Shown here: one piece after another, positions 1 through 5,780 of the stretch
Position numbering within the stretch: position 1 is the stretch's first letter
Layout: each line of letters starts with the position of its first letter
Source: CAZRIT01 sp964600225
Lineage (GTDB): Bacteria > Bacillota > Clostridia > Christensenellales > CAG-138
Direction: 5' to 3'
NCBI GenBank assembly: GCA_964600225.1
Contig: CAZRIT010000063.1
Span: forward strand, 1 to 10,764
Length of the DNA: 10,764 nucleotides
Notes under the pieces: model-generated
Database searches by the model: none
Told to the model about the DNA's origin: nothing
Seen by the model: the letters and a program-made list of their open reading frames with translations, nothing else
Translations under genes and position numbers: made by a program

Positions 1-123
1 TGTCGGGGGGCCGTAAGGGGGAAATCGGAATCCCCCTCGGCCCCCCGACGTTAGCCGCAGAGCAAGCAAGCCGCATATGCCCTTTTTGCCGTGGGCAAAA
101 CCGACCAATACCCGCCGCAGCGG
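1..123. repeat. Intergenic repeat, copy 1, with 50-bp GC-rich palindrome
   Basis: The first 50 bases form a nested inverted repeat. The outer arms GTCGGGGGGCCG (2-13) and CGGCCCCCCGAC (38-49) are perfectly complementary, and inner arms AGGGGGA and TCCCCCT continue the pairing. About 73 further bases follow and match the second copy at 383-506 with a few mismatches and one indel, ending at CCGCCGCAGCGG. No protein is encoded. It resembles a dispersed REP or MITE-like element. The element may begin to the left of the window. Confidence 0.8.
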
Positions 124-382
124 CAGGGGTACGTTGTTCCCTGCGGGAACAAAGATCCTTCGACTTCGCTCAGGATGACACGACGGGCGACGCTGCGGCA
201 TTGGCTCGGAATGACGCGAAATACGTTGTCATTCTGAGGAGCGCGGCCTTCTCTTGTGTCATTCTGAGGGCCGCAGCCCGAAGAATCTGCCCCGCCGCAG
301 CGGCGCAAGGCGCAAAAGCCTCTTGCTGCAACCCGACAAGCCCCGCGGCGATTGAGCGGCTGGTTTAAGGGGTTATGGGGGG
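124..382. repeat. REP-like intergenic repeat cluster between the two palindrome copies
   Basis: This stretch has no credible gene. It contains a short perfect hairpin (arms TTGTTCCC 134-141 and GGGAACAA 145-152). Next is a segment around 154-180 with the core TTCGACTTCGCTCAGG, then two segments beginning TGTCATTCTGAGG at 227 and 257, the latter running to about 288. From general knowledge, such words are dispersed intergenic repeats in many gut bacterial genomes, and their translation gives the spurious string ILSEVEGS. The word CCGCCGCAGCGG ends both flanking copies and recurs near 292-303, suggesting modular units. Confidence 0.65.
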
Positions 383-506
383 TGTCGGGGGGCCGTAAGG
401 GGGAAATCGGAATCCCCCTCGGCCCCCCGACGTAAGCCGCTGTGCAAGCAAGCCGCATGCGCCCTTTTTGCCGCGAGCAAAACCGATCAATCCCCCGCCG
501 CAGCGG
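383..506. repeat. Intergenic repeat, copy 2, with identical 50-bp palindrome
   Basis: Bases 383-432 are identical to bases 1-50, including both nested stems. Bases 433-506 align to 51-123 with scattered substitutions and one extra C. After the shared CCGCCGCAGCGG the two copies diverge completely, which places the right boundary of the element near 506. Perfect identity of the palindrome beside a decayed tail suggests either recent movement or conversion of the hairpin part. Confidence 0.8.
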
Positions 507-537
507 ACGCAGCCGCATAAGCACGATGTGCCTAACC

Positions 538-578
538 AAAAAACAGAAAAGGGACTGCCCGCGCGGGGCAGCCCTTTT
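538..578 (-). terminator. Rho-independent terminator of the DUF1540 gene
   Basis: Bases 547-560 and 566-578 form a GC-rich stem (AAAAGGG, a bulged A, CTGCCC pairing with GGGCAG, CCCTTTT) with a five-base GCGCG loop. Read on the minus strand the stem is followed by CTG and a run of six T (543-538), the classical intrinsic terminator layout. It lies about 20 bases past the stop codon of the minus-strand gene at 599-766. Confidence 0.85.
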
Positions 579-598
579 CCCGGAAGGGATGACGGGTG

Positions 599-766
599 TC
601 ACTTGGCGATGTACGAACCGCACTCGGTTTCGGCGCAGTCGCCGCTGTGGCAATCGCACTTGGGTTTCACACTGATGCGATCGAGATCGCAATGGGAAGC
701 CTCCTTGTTGAAGCGACAGCTCGTCACTTCGCAGCCGATGGTCTGGTTGCCATTCTTGCCGTCCAT
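599..766 (-). CDS. DUF1540 domain-containing small cysteine-rich protein
   Basis: A 55-residue protein with the cysteine pattern of DUF1540: CEVTSCRFN near the N-terminus, a central single Cys after SH, then CDCHSGDC and a final ECGSY block. The family is short, sometimes present in two tandem copies, and found mainly in spore-forming and gut Firmicutes. Its biochemical role is not established, and the spaced cysteines suggest metal binding (inference). The start at 766 was chosen over an upstream in-frame ATG at 787 because GGAGGAGG lies five bases before it, and the upstream ATG would include that Shine-Dalgarno sequence in the coding region. The gene stands alone, is followed by its own terminator, and is divergent from the UbiA gene. 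No clear promoter was identified upstream. Confidence 0.88.
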   Translation of the reverse strand: MDGKNGNQTIGCEVTSCRFNKEASHCDLDRISVKPKCDCHSGDCAETECGSYIAK

Positions 767-971
767 AATGTCCTCCTCCGTTCTCATTGCCGCACTGGCT
801 CCGGATCGTCATGCGGTTGTTGTCATCCGAGCCGTCATGATCGGGGCGGATGTATCTGCACCGCCACGTCTGACGGTACTGTTATTATGTGAACGGCGCA
901 CCGAACGATACCTTGCAGTATTTTCCTTTCGGAAGCCTTTTCGACATGCTTTTTATGCAAAAACCGACAGG

Positions 972-1001
972 TTGCGGGCAAAAAGCGTTTCATGCTATAC
1001 T
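972..1001 (+). promoter_or_regulatory. Putative sigma-A-type promoter of the UbiA/GT87 pair
   Basis: TTGCGG (972-977) and TATACT (996-1001) are separated by 18 bases. The -10 matches consensus at five of six positions and the -35 is moderate. Transcription would begin near 1008, leaving a leader of about 18 bases before the ATG at 1026. The Shine-Dalgarno candidate in that leader (GGCGGTG) is weak. Confidence 0.5.
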
Positions 1002-1025
1002 GAAAAACAAAAACGGCGGTGCAAT

Positions 1026-2002
1026 ATGGAAACAAAACCAAATTTTAAAATGATGCTGGGCAATTATATCAAGCTTGCGAGGCCCGACCATTGGATTAAG
1101 CAGATGTTTATCCTGCCGGGCGTGGCGTTTGCGCTGGCGCTTGTGCCGCAGCCCTCCGATTGCGGGGGGGGGGGGTGCCATTCGCGCTGCGCTTTGCGCT
1201 CGGTTTTTTGTCTACCTGCCTGATTGCATCGGCCAACTATGTCATCAATGAATGGATCGACGCGGCGTTCGACCGCTTTCATCCCACCAAGAAATACAGG
1301 GTCGCCGTAACCGCAAACCTGAAAAGCGGATATGTCTATGCTGAATACGCGCTGCTGGCCATACTCGGGCTGGGCTGCGCGTTGTTTGCGTCCAAACAGG
1401 TATTTTGGATGGAGCTGTGGCTTTTGGTCATGGGCGTGCTGTACAATGTGCGGCCGTTTCGCCTCAAGGAGATTCCGTATGTGGATGTGCTCAGCGAGTC
1501 GGTCAACAATGCCATCCGCCTGCTGATCGGCTGGTTTATCGTGACAAGCGTATATCTGCCGCCCGTTACCATTGTGCTGGGCTACTGGATGGGCGGGGCG
1601 TTTTTGATGGCAACCAAGCGATACGCGGAATACCGCATGATAAACGACAAAACAACCGCCGCGCTGTATCGCAAGTCCTTTGCGCGCTACACGGAGGAAA
1701 CGCTTTTGACCTCGGCGTTTTTCTATGCGTTGCTGGCGGTGTTCTTCTGCGGCGTGTTTATGATTAAGCACCGCATCGAGCTGCTGATTGCCGTACCGCT
1801 GATGTGCGGGCTGTTCTGCTACTATCTGCACATTGCCTACAAGCAGGATTCCGCCGCGCAAAAGCCCGAAAAGCTGTTTCGCGAAAAGGGCTTGATGCTG
1901 TACATGCTGCTGTTTGTGGCTGTGGTGACGGCGCTGATGCTGATCGACATCCCCGCGTTGAGCTGGTTTTTGGGCGACGCGCTCATTGCCGTTGGCGGAT
2001 AA
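1026..2002 (+). CDS. UbiA-family prenyltransferase (decaprenyl-phosphate phosphoribosyltransferase-like), frame broken at poly-G
   Basis: The intact product would be about 325 residues, a polytopic membrane enzyme of the UbiA superfamily. The N-terminal block LARPDHWIKQ and the Asp-rich motif NEWIDAAFDRFHPTKKYR (NxxxDxxxD, near residues 74-82) match the subgroup that transfers phosphoribose from PRPP to a polyprenyl phosphate. The second motif region YNVRPFRLKEIPYVDV is also present. As read, the frame from ATG 1026 shifts at a run of 12 G (1164-1175) and stops at 1223, while the rest of the enzyme continues in another frame to TAA 2002. A tract of 10 or 13 G would restore one open frame. A downstream TTG at 1160 would give a 280-residue form lacking the first membrane span and is unlikely to be native. 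The substrate is inferred, and another UbiA acceptor remains possible. Confidence 0.82.
1164..1175 (+). repeat. Homopolymeric G12 tract at the frame break of the UbiA gene
   Basis: Twelve consecutive G lie in the loop region between the first two membrane spans of the UbiA-family protein. The upstream coding frame and the downstream coding frame differ by one position exactly across this run, so tract length decides whether the enzyme is made. The tract could be a slipped-strand phase-variation switch or a homopolymer sequencing error. Confidence 0.85.
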
Positions 2003-2049
2003 TCAAGCATAACGCACAAAGCGAATATGCTGCTTGGACGGAAAACAAT

Positions 2050-3252
2050 ATGAAGAAACGGCTTGGACAGAATTGGTTCTGGGTTGCCGCCGCGCTGGCA
2101 GCGGCGCTGGGCATGGCATGGCTGCTGCACGACGGGCTGTACTGGGCGGATTTTGGCGGGCAATGGCAGATTTGCGCGTATACCAACCGCGGCGTCAACC
2201 CGTATACGCAGATTGGCGCAGCGGCGCCTGCGGACGCGGGCATCGGGGCCATTCCGCCCGGCTGGAGCACGTCGCCGTGGGGATGCCTGCTGGGCAACCT
2301 GTTCTATGCGGGCTTTCTGCCGCAGGAGGCGGCCAAAATTTGGTTTTTGGTCATGGGCGGGCTGGTGCTGGCGGCAACGGCATGGTCGTTTTATCGCAGG
2401 GTGGATTGGCGTGACCACGGCGCGCGGTGGCCGCTGCTGGCGGTGCCGCTGTTGTCGCTGGACTATCTGTACGCCATCGATCAGGGCAACTGCGGCGGGA
2501 TGCTGTGCGGCCTGGTGCTGCTGGCGCTTTTGTGGCGGGATCGCGCGTGGATTGCGGGCATATGCCTTGCCGTCGCCATGATCAAGCCACAGGTGGCGCT
2601 GCCGTTTTGCCTGTGCCTGCTGCTCGATCGGCGCTACCGATTGCTGTGCGTGGCGGCGGCGCTGGATATTGCCGCGTGGATTGCGGCGGCATGGATGACG
2701 GGCACGGGCGTGCTGCGGCTGCTTGCCGCGTTTTTCGGCGCGGGCAGCGGCTTGGGCGCACAGTTTCGCGGCGTCTGCACGCTGCTGGGCCGATGGATCC
2801 CAAATGATACCGTCGTGCTGGCTTGCAGCATGTGCGTGGGCATGGCGTATGTGCTGCTGCTGACGCATGCGTTTTGCAAGGCGCGCCGCACGGGCGCGCT
2901 GTGGTTTTTTGTGCCCGCGTGCATCGCGTCCACCGTTTGGTGCTATTCGTTTTTGAACGACAATTTTGTCATGGTGCTGCCGTCGCTGATGTGCCTGTGG
3001 CTTGCTTTCAACCAAAACACAACAGCCAAAAGCCGCGTCGTGTGGATGGCGGCCTTTGGCTATTGCTATTTCGGAAGGCTGATTCGCTCGGTCTTCAACC
3101 TGCTGCTCGAGCGGTTGCCGCTTGGCGGAATCGCCTGGCACTACGGCGAGACGGTCTACCAGCTCGGCCTGCTGCTTGTGGGCGCGGTGCTGGTGAAGGC
3201 GTACCTGTCGTTTGCGGCGCAGCGTGCGCCGATCGATACGCTTTCACATTGA
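2050..3252 (+). CDS. GT87-like (DUF2029) polytopic glycosyltransferase
   Basis: A 400-residue protein with about ten hydrophobic membrane segments. It has GT-C hallmarks of the GT87/DUF2029 group: an early loop Asp in YWADFGGQ (residue 34) followed by GVNPY (48-52), then QGN (145-147), and AGICLAVAMIKPQVALP (169-185) with the invariant-looking Lys-Pro. Known members transfer mannose or pentose from a polyprenyl-phosphate donor on the outer side of the membrane. The acceptor here is unknown. It lies 47 bases after the UbiA-family gene with no clear promoter between them, so they are probably co-transcribed, and a lipid-linked sugar made via the UbiA enzyme is a plausible donor (inference). The ATG at 2050 begins the Lys-Arg-rich cytoplasmic tail before the first membrane span. 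Upstream in-frame codons overlap the UbiA gene and were rejected. The Shine-Dalgarno is weak. Confidence 0.72.
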   Translation: MKKRLGQNWFWVAAALAAALGMAWLLHDGLYWADFGGQWQICAYTNRGVNPYTQIGAAAPADAGIGAIPPGWSTSPWGCLLGNLFYAGFLPQEAAKIWFLVMGGLVLAATAWSFYRRVDWRDHGARWPLLAVPLLSLDYLYAIDQGNCGGMLCGLVLLALLWRDRAWIAGICLAVAMIKPQVALPFCLCLLLDRRYRLLCVAAALDIAAWIAAAWMTGTGVLRLLAAFFGAGSGLGAQFRGVCTLLGRWIPNDTVVLACSMCVGMAYVLLLTHAFCKARRTGALWFFVPACIASTVWCYSFLNDNFVMVLPSLMCLWLAFNQNTTAKSRVVWMAAFGYCYFGRLIRSVFNLLLERLPLGGIAWHYGETVYQLGLLLVGAVLVKAYLSFAAQRAPIDTLSH

Positions 3253-3261
3253 CGCATTGCC

Positions 3262-3978
3262 CTACGCGATCGCAAGCGCCACGCGCATCATGTCGTGGAA
3301 GGCGTTTTGTCGCTGCTCGGCGGTGGTGACCTCCTGCGTTTCCAACAGATCCGAGATGGTGCAGATGGCCAGCGCCTTCTTGCCCGCACGCGCGGCGTTC
3401 ATGTAGAGTGCCGCAGCCTCCATCTCCACCGCAAGCACGCCCATCTTGCGCCATGCCAGCGTGCCGTCGATGCCGCTTTCACCATAGAACACATCGGAGG
3501 AATACAGGTTGCCTACCTTGTGCCGCAAGCCCCGGTTTTCGCATTCCTTTACGGCCTTGCTCAGCAGGCCGTAATCGGCGATGGGCGCATAGCTGCCGCG
3601 CAGCTCGAAGCTTTGGAAGTAGTTGGAATCCGTGCACGCGCCCTGGCCGATGACGATATCGAACAGCTGGAGGCTTGGATCGATGCCGCCCGCCGAGCCG
3701 ATGCGGATGATGTTCTCCACGCCGAAGATGTTGTACAGCTCGTAGGAATAGATGCCCATGGACGGCATGCCCATGCCGCTGGCCATGACGGAGACGCGCT
3801 TGCCCTCATAATAGCCCGTGTAGCCGTGGATGCCGCGCACGTTGTTGACCAGCTCCGCGTCGGTCAAATAGGTCTCGGCAATCAGCTTTGCACGCAGCGG
3901 ATCGCCCGGCATCAGCACGGTTTTGGCAAAGTCCTCGGGCGCGCAGGTGATATGCGGCGTCAAATTTTTCAAAATCAT
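3262..3978 (-). CDS. deoD: Purine nucleoside phosphorylase, DeoD type
   Basis: A 238-residue protein that is collinear with the hexameric E. coli DeoD (239 residues). It catalyses reversible phosphorolysis of purine (deoxy)nucleosides to free base and (deoxy)ribose 1-phosphate in the cytosol, in purine salvage. Visible signatures are TPHI (7-10), MPGDPLRAK (23-31, phosphate-binding Arg), RIGSAGG (92-98), VEMEAAALY (184-192, ribose and base contacts), and TISD (207-210), whose Asp corresponds to the catalytic base. Arg223 aligns with the helper arginine. The start is supported by alignment of TPHI with the E. coli N-terminus. Its Shine-Dalgarno AGGGAGG is about 14 bases upstream, somewhat far. 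The gene converges on GT87 with a 9-base gap, so the two transcripts probably overlap, and it diverges from asnA. Confidence 0.95.
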   Translation of the reverse strand: MILKNLTPHITCAPEDFAKTVLMPGDPLRAKLIAETYLTDAELVNNVRGIHGYTGYYEGKRVSVMASGMGMPSMGIYSYELYNIFGVENIIRIGSAGGIDPSLQLFDIVIGQGACTDSNYFQSFELRGSYAPIADYGLLSKAVKECENRGLRHKVGNLYSSDVFYGESGIDGTLAWRKMGVLAVEMEAAALYMNAARAGKKALAICTISDLLETQEVTTAEQRQNAFHDMMRVALAIA

Positions 3979-3989
3979 ATATTTTTTTC

Positions 3990-4018
3990 TTGCCTCCCTA
4001 TTTCATTGGTGCTATCAT
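3990..4018 (+). promoter_or_regulatory. Putative promoter of asnA
   Basis: TTGCCT (3990-3995) and TATCAT (4013-4018) are spaced by 17 bases on the plus strand, giving a start near 4025 and a leader of about 40 bases. The leader contains a small GGGG/CCCC hairpin (about 4037-4050). The -10 overlaps the proposed deoD -10 on the other strand. Confidence 0.45.
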
Positions 4019-4045
4019 TGTACCATATTTTTTTCGGGGGAGAAA
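4017..4045 (-). promoter_or_regulatory. Putative extended -10 promoter of deoD
   Basis: On the minus strand TGGTACAAT gives an extended -10 (TGnTACAAT, -10 hexamer at 4022-4017). The matching -35 position (4045-4040) reads TTTCTC, a poor match, so the extended -10 would carry most of the recognition. It overlaps the asnA promoter candidate, so simultaneous occupancy is unlikely. Confidence 0.45.
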
Positions 4046-4065
4046 ACCCCTGTGGAGGTGGAAAG

Positions 4066-5070
4066 ATGAAAACGAAGATACCTGAGGGCTATGTCAGCAA
4101 GCTCGGCCTGTATGATACGCAGGCGGCAATCGAGCTGATCAAGGCAACGTTTTTGCAATCGCTGTCGGCCATGCTGCGTTTGAAACGCGTTTCGGCGCCG
4201 CTGTTTGTCGACCCTGCGGACGGTCTGAACGATAATTTGAACGGCTATGAGCGCCCCGTATCGTTCGACATCCCCGCCACCAAGGGCATTGGCGAGGTTG
4301 TGCACTCGCTTGCCAAGTGGAAGCGCTATGCGCTGGGCCGCTACGGCTTCCGTCCCGGCCGCGGGCTGGTAACGGATATGAACGCCATCCGCCGCGACGA
4401 GGAGCTAGATAACATCCATTCGGTCTATGTCGATCAGTGGGACTGGGAAAAGGTCATCACCCGCGAGGAACGCACTTTGAAAACCCTCAAGGAGACCGTG
4501 CAGGGCATTGTGGACGCCATCTTCTATACCCAGCAGCTTGTGTGCGCCAAGTACGATGCTTTGGAACCCTGGATGACGCGCGACGTCACGTTTGTCACCA
4601 CGCAGGAATTGCTGGATATGTACCCCGGTTGCGACGCCAAGGAGCGTGAGAACCGCTTTGTCGAGGCCCACGGCACCACGTTCATCATCGGCATCGGCGA
4701 TAAGCTGTCCGATGGAAAGCCGCACGACGGCCGCGCGCCCGATTACGACGACTGGGCGCTCAACGGCGACATATTGGTGTGGAACCCGCTGCTCAAGATT
4801 GCGTTTGAGCTCAGCTCCATGGGCATCCGCGTGGACGAAACCTCCATGGACGGGCAGCTCAAAAAGGCGGGCTGCGACGATCGCCGCACGCTCCCGTTCC
4901 ACAAGGCGCTGCTCAATGGCGAGCTACCGCTGACCATCGGCGGCGGCGTGGGGCAGAGCAGGCTGTGCATGCTGCTTTTGAACAAGGCGCACATCGGCGA
5001 GGTGCAGTCCTCCCTGTGGGACAAAAACACACGAACGCTATGCGAACAAGCGGGGGTCGTGCTGCTGTAA
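4066..5070 (+). CDS. asnA: Aspartate--ammonia ligase AsnA
   Basis: A 334-residue enzyme, near the usual ~330-340 for the family. It makes asparagine from aspartate, ammonia and ATP in the cytosol and has a class II aminoacyl-tRNA-synthetase-like fold. Signatures seen in order are SAPLFVDPADGLNDNLNG (43-60), ERPVSFD (62-68), MNAIRRDEELDNIHSVYVDQ (105-124) running into WDWEKV, NGDILVWNPLLK (233-244), FELSSMGIRVD (247-257), and the ATP-site block TIGGGVGQSRLCM (290-302) followed by KAHIGEVQ (307-314). All are canonical, so it is probably active. The start at 4066 has GGAGGTG six bases upstream. The same frame stays open far upstream only because it runs antisense to deoD. It is monocistronic, followed by a strong terminator at 5165. 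Confidence 0.96.
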   Translation: MKTKIPEGYVSKLGLYDTQAAIELIKATFLQSLSAMLRLKRVSAPLFVDPADGLNDNLNGYERPVSFDIPATKGIGEVVHSLAKWKRYALGRYGFRPGRGLVTDMNAIRRDEELDNIHSVYVDQWDWEKVITREERTLKTLKETVQGIVDAIFYTQQLVCAKYDALEPWMTRDVTFVTTQELLDMYPGCDAKERENRFVEAHGTTFIIGIGDKLSDGKPHDGRAPDYDDWALNGDILVWNPLLKIAFELSSMGIRVDETSMDGQLKKAGCDDRRTLPFHKALLNGELPLTIGGGVGQSRLCMLLLNKAHIGEVQSSLWDKNTRTLCEQAGVVLL

Positions 5071-5164
5071 AAACCACGCCGAACGTGGTTTGAAAAGCGT
5101 TATTCAGGCCGAAATCCCGCATATCCATGCACGATTAAAACCAAATATACATCGTTATGCAATC

Positions 5165-5190
5165 ATATATGCCGCGAAAGCGGCATATAT
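5165..5190 (+). terminator. Intrinsic terminator-like hairpin downstream of asnA
   Basis: The arms ATATATGCCGC (5165-5175) and GCGGCATATAT (5180-5190) form a perfect 11-bp stem closed by a GAAA tetraloop, followed by a T-rich stretch (TGTTGCTT). It lies 95 bases after the asnA stop. A smaller perfect hairpin immediately after the stop (AAACCACG 5071-5078 with CGTGGTTT 5084-5091) lacks a T tract and may help stabilise the mRNA end. Confidence 0.7.
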
Positions 5191-5568
5191 TGTTGCTTGC
5201 GGAGGTCAAAATGCACCCCAAAACATGATTGAATCACGCAAAATTGCTACCATGCATGGTAAACAGGCATTTTGGACAGGCGCGTTTTCGGGGATTGGGC
5301 GCGGGTTGAACGAGGTGTCAGCGGACGCGGAAGAGCTGTCAAACGGAGGCTTTTACCACACATGGTAACAAATAACAACGATGTAACAGAAAGCCCTCCA
5401 AAAGGGACGTCCATATATATAAATAGGAAAGCGCCAAATTGCGGGCATATTGCACGCGGGGCAAACGGGCGGCAGGCGCCGACCAAGGGCGAACAAGGGG
5501 ATATGCGCGGCGGAACGGGGGATATGGCGTTTCTCAAAGTCCCAGAAAAGAGAAGGAAAATGGCAAAA
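5191..5568. other. Gene-poor intergenic region with two related palindromes
   Basis: No convincing gene is present. A good Shine-Dalgarno (GGAGG, 5201) precedes an ATG at 5211, but this frame closes after five codons. An ATG at 5225 opens 47 codons ending at 5368, without a well-placed Shine-Dalgarno. Two similar inverted repeats occur: a perfect 14-bp palindrome TACCATGCATGGTA (5248-5261) and TTACCA/TGGTAA around CACA (5353-5368). GTAAC words at 5365 and 5383 resemble the downstream operator repeats. The rest shows nothing recognisable. Confidence 0.5.
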
Positions 5569-5569
5569 T

Positions 5570-5585
5570 GTAACGCCCAAGTAAC
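5570..5585 (+). promoter_or_regulatory. Upstream GTAAC direct-repeat pair (possible operator)
   Basis: Two GTAAC words (5570-5574 and 5581-5585) start exactly 11 bases apart, each followed by an AA- or AG-rich spacer. The same arrangement recurs 103 bases downstream at the promoter of the surface-protein gene. No -10 sequence is suitably placed next to this upper pair, so it would be an auxiliary site. Confidence 0.45.
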
Positions 5586-5672
5586 AGTTTTGCCGTTTTC
5601 GCAAAAAATTCACGAATTCGGGGCAAAAAAAGGCGAAATTTCTTTCGAAAAGATTTGCGAAAAAAGCGAAAT

Positions 5673-5704
5673 GTAACACATAAGTAACTGTGGATTGCTA
5701 TAAT
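5673..5704 (+). promoter_or_regulatory. Extended -10 promoter with GTAAC repeat pair in the -35 position
   Basis: The sequence TGCTATAAT (5696-5704) is a perfect extended -10. The position where a -35 would sit (about 5676-5681) reads ACACAT, not a -35, and is covered by two GTAAC repeats (5673-5677 and 5684-5688) spaced 11 bases apart, ending 10 bases before the -10. This geometry is known for OmpR/PhoB-family activators that replace the -35 element. The start would be near 5711, 70 bases ahead of the surface-protein ATG. The identity of the regulator is unknown. Confidence 0.6.
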
Positions 5705-5714
5705 GAAGCTAACC

Positions 5715-5757
5715 TAGAGAAATACTCTAAACAGGACTGTGCGCGGCAAGGGCCGCG
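5715..5757 (+). promoter_or_regulatory. Two small hairpins in the leader of the surface-protein mRNA
   Basis: Arms TAGAG (5715-5719) and CTCTA (5725-5729) flank AAATA, and arms CGCGGC (5742-5747) and GCCGCG (5752-5757) flank AAGG. The first would lie at the very 5' end of the transcript and could protect it. The second ends nine bases before the Shine-Dalgarno AAGGAGG (5766-5772), which remains unpaired. Confidence 0.4.
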
Positions 5758-5780
5758 AGATATTGAAGGAGGCAACGAAA

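Noticed and set aside
1..506. CRISPR array
   Set aside because: Only two long copies separated by about 260 bases are present. There are no short regularly spaced repeats and no cas genes.
51..812. Minus-strand open frame of 253 codons across the repeat island
   Set aside because: It spans REP-like repeats (giving the spurious ILSEVEGS string), the terminator and the DUF1540 gene. It has no domain.
1160..2002. UbiA gene starting at the internal TTG as an intact 280-residue gene
   Set aside because: This would drop the first membrane span and the conserved RPDHWIKQ block, which are clearly encoded upstream from ATG 1026 behind a plausible promoter.
1837..3141. Minus-strand open frame of 434 codons opposite the GT87 gene
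   Set aside because: Its product is Arg/Gln/His-rich without domains, whereas the plus strand encodes a coherent GT-C membrane protein.
3295..4065. Upstream extension of the asnA frame
   Set aside because: It is antisense to deoD, and the family length, motifs and the GGAGGTG site fix the start at 4066.
5272..5676. Plus-strand open frame of 134 codons before the adhesin
   Set aside because: It starts at TTG without a ribosome site, contains the operator repeats, has irregular composition and shows no domain. It is more likely regulatory DNA.
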